NCBI GenBank assembly: GCA_028277515.1
Contig: JANQGC010000130.1
Span: 1-5,713 of the forward strand
Length of the DNA: 5,713 nt
Direction of reading: 5' to 3'
Origin: Anaerolineae bacterium
Lineage (GTDB): Bacteria > Chloroflexota > Anaerolineae > Promineifilales > Promineifilaceae
Part shown: in pieces, positions 5,697 to 5,713 of the stretch
Position numbering within the stretch: position 1 is the stretch's first letter
Layout of the letters: every line of letters starts with the position of its first letter
The notes under the pieces: generated by a model
What the model saw: the letters and a program-made list of their open reading frames with translations, nothing else
Database searches by the model: none
What the model was told of the DNA's origin: nothing
Made by a program: the position numbers and the translations under genes

Positions 5697-5711
5697 CCCT
5701 AATTAATAGGG
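5697..5711. repeat. Small inverted repeat upstream of the RAYT gene
   Basis: CCCTA (5697-5701) and TAGGG (5707-5711) flank ATTAA. The repeat lies directly upstream of the -10 box, where an operator could act. The plus-strand ATAGGGC at 5706-5712 also resembles the foot ATAGGGGC of the REP-like repeats, one G shorter, so it may be the edge of a further repeat beyond the window. Confidence 0.4.
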
Positions 5712-5713
5712 CA

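Overview
The window looks like a stretch of bacterial chromosome of moderate GC content, most plausibly from a member of the Chloroflexota (Anaerolineae-like). This placement is an inference. It rests on the combination of a UPF0182 membrane protein, an acidic HtrA-type lipoprotein protease with extra domains at both ends, a stand-alone small-molecule kinase-fold protein and a REP-associated tyrosine transposase (RAYT). No rRNA, tRNA or other marker gene confirms it.

Layout from left to right. Positions 1-1763 (+) hold the C-terminal part of a UPF0182/COG1615 protein whose membrane-spanning N-terminus lies outside the window. A perfect 13-bp GC-rich hairpin (1771-1803) follows its stop. Next is an aminoglycoside-phosphotransferase-fold gene (1791 or 1815 to 2699, +). 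An AT-rich regulatory gap (2700-2922) contains a perfect CRP/GlxR-type dyad, a candidate sigma-70-like promoter, several small hairpins and a very strong Shine-Dalgarno that is itself the 3' arm of a hairpin. This gap drives a lipoprotein serine protease of the HtrA/S1C type (2923-4833, +). The protease converges on a RAYT transposase gene (5139-5684, -).

Between the convergent genes (4834-5138) there is no gene. The space is filled by three long GC-rich hairpins of 64-66 nt, spaced almost exactly 93 nt apart. Their feet carry a shared 12-mer of the form RTWGGGGCRGGG, in two plus-strand copies at the protease end and two minus-strand copies at the transposase end. This is the arrangement expected of REP/BIME-type elements next to the transposase that mobilises them. 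The first copy starts at the protease stop codon and lies in a 24-nt-period direct duplication that includes that stop.

Functionally, the protease and UPF0182 protein are cell-envelope proteins and the phosphotransferase is cytoplasmic; nothing shows that the three act together. The RAYT and its hairpins form a separate, domesticated-transposon-like unit. Over the whole window the palindrome CGGCCG, especially as ACGGCCG, occurs far more often than base composition predicts and in several reading frames, resembling an iterated-palindrome signature such as cyanobacterial HIP1.
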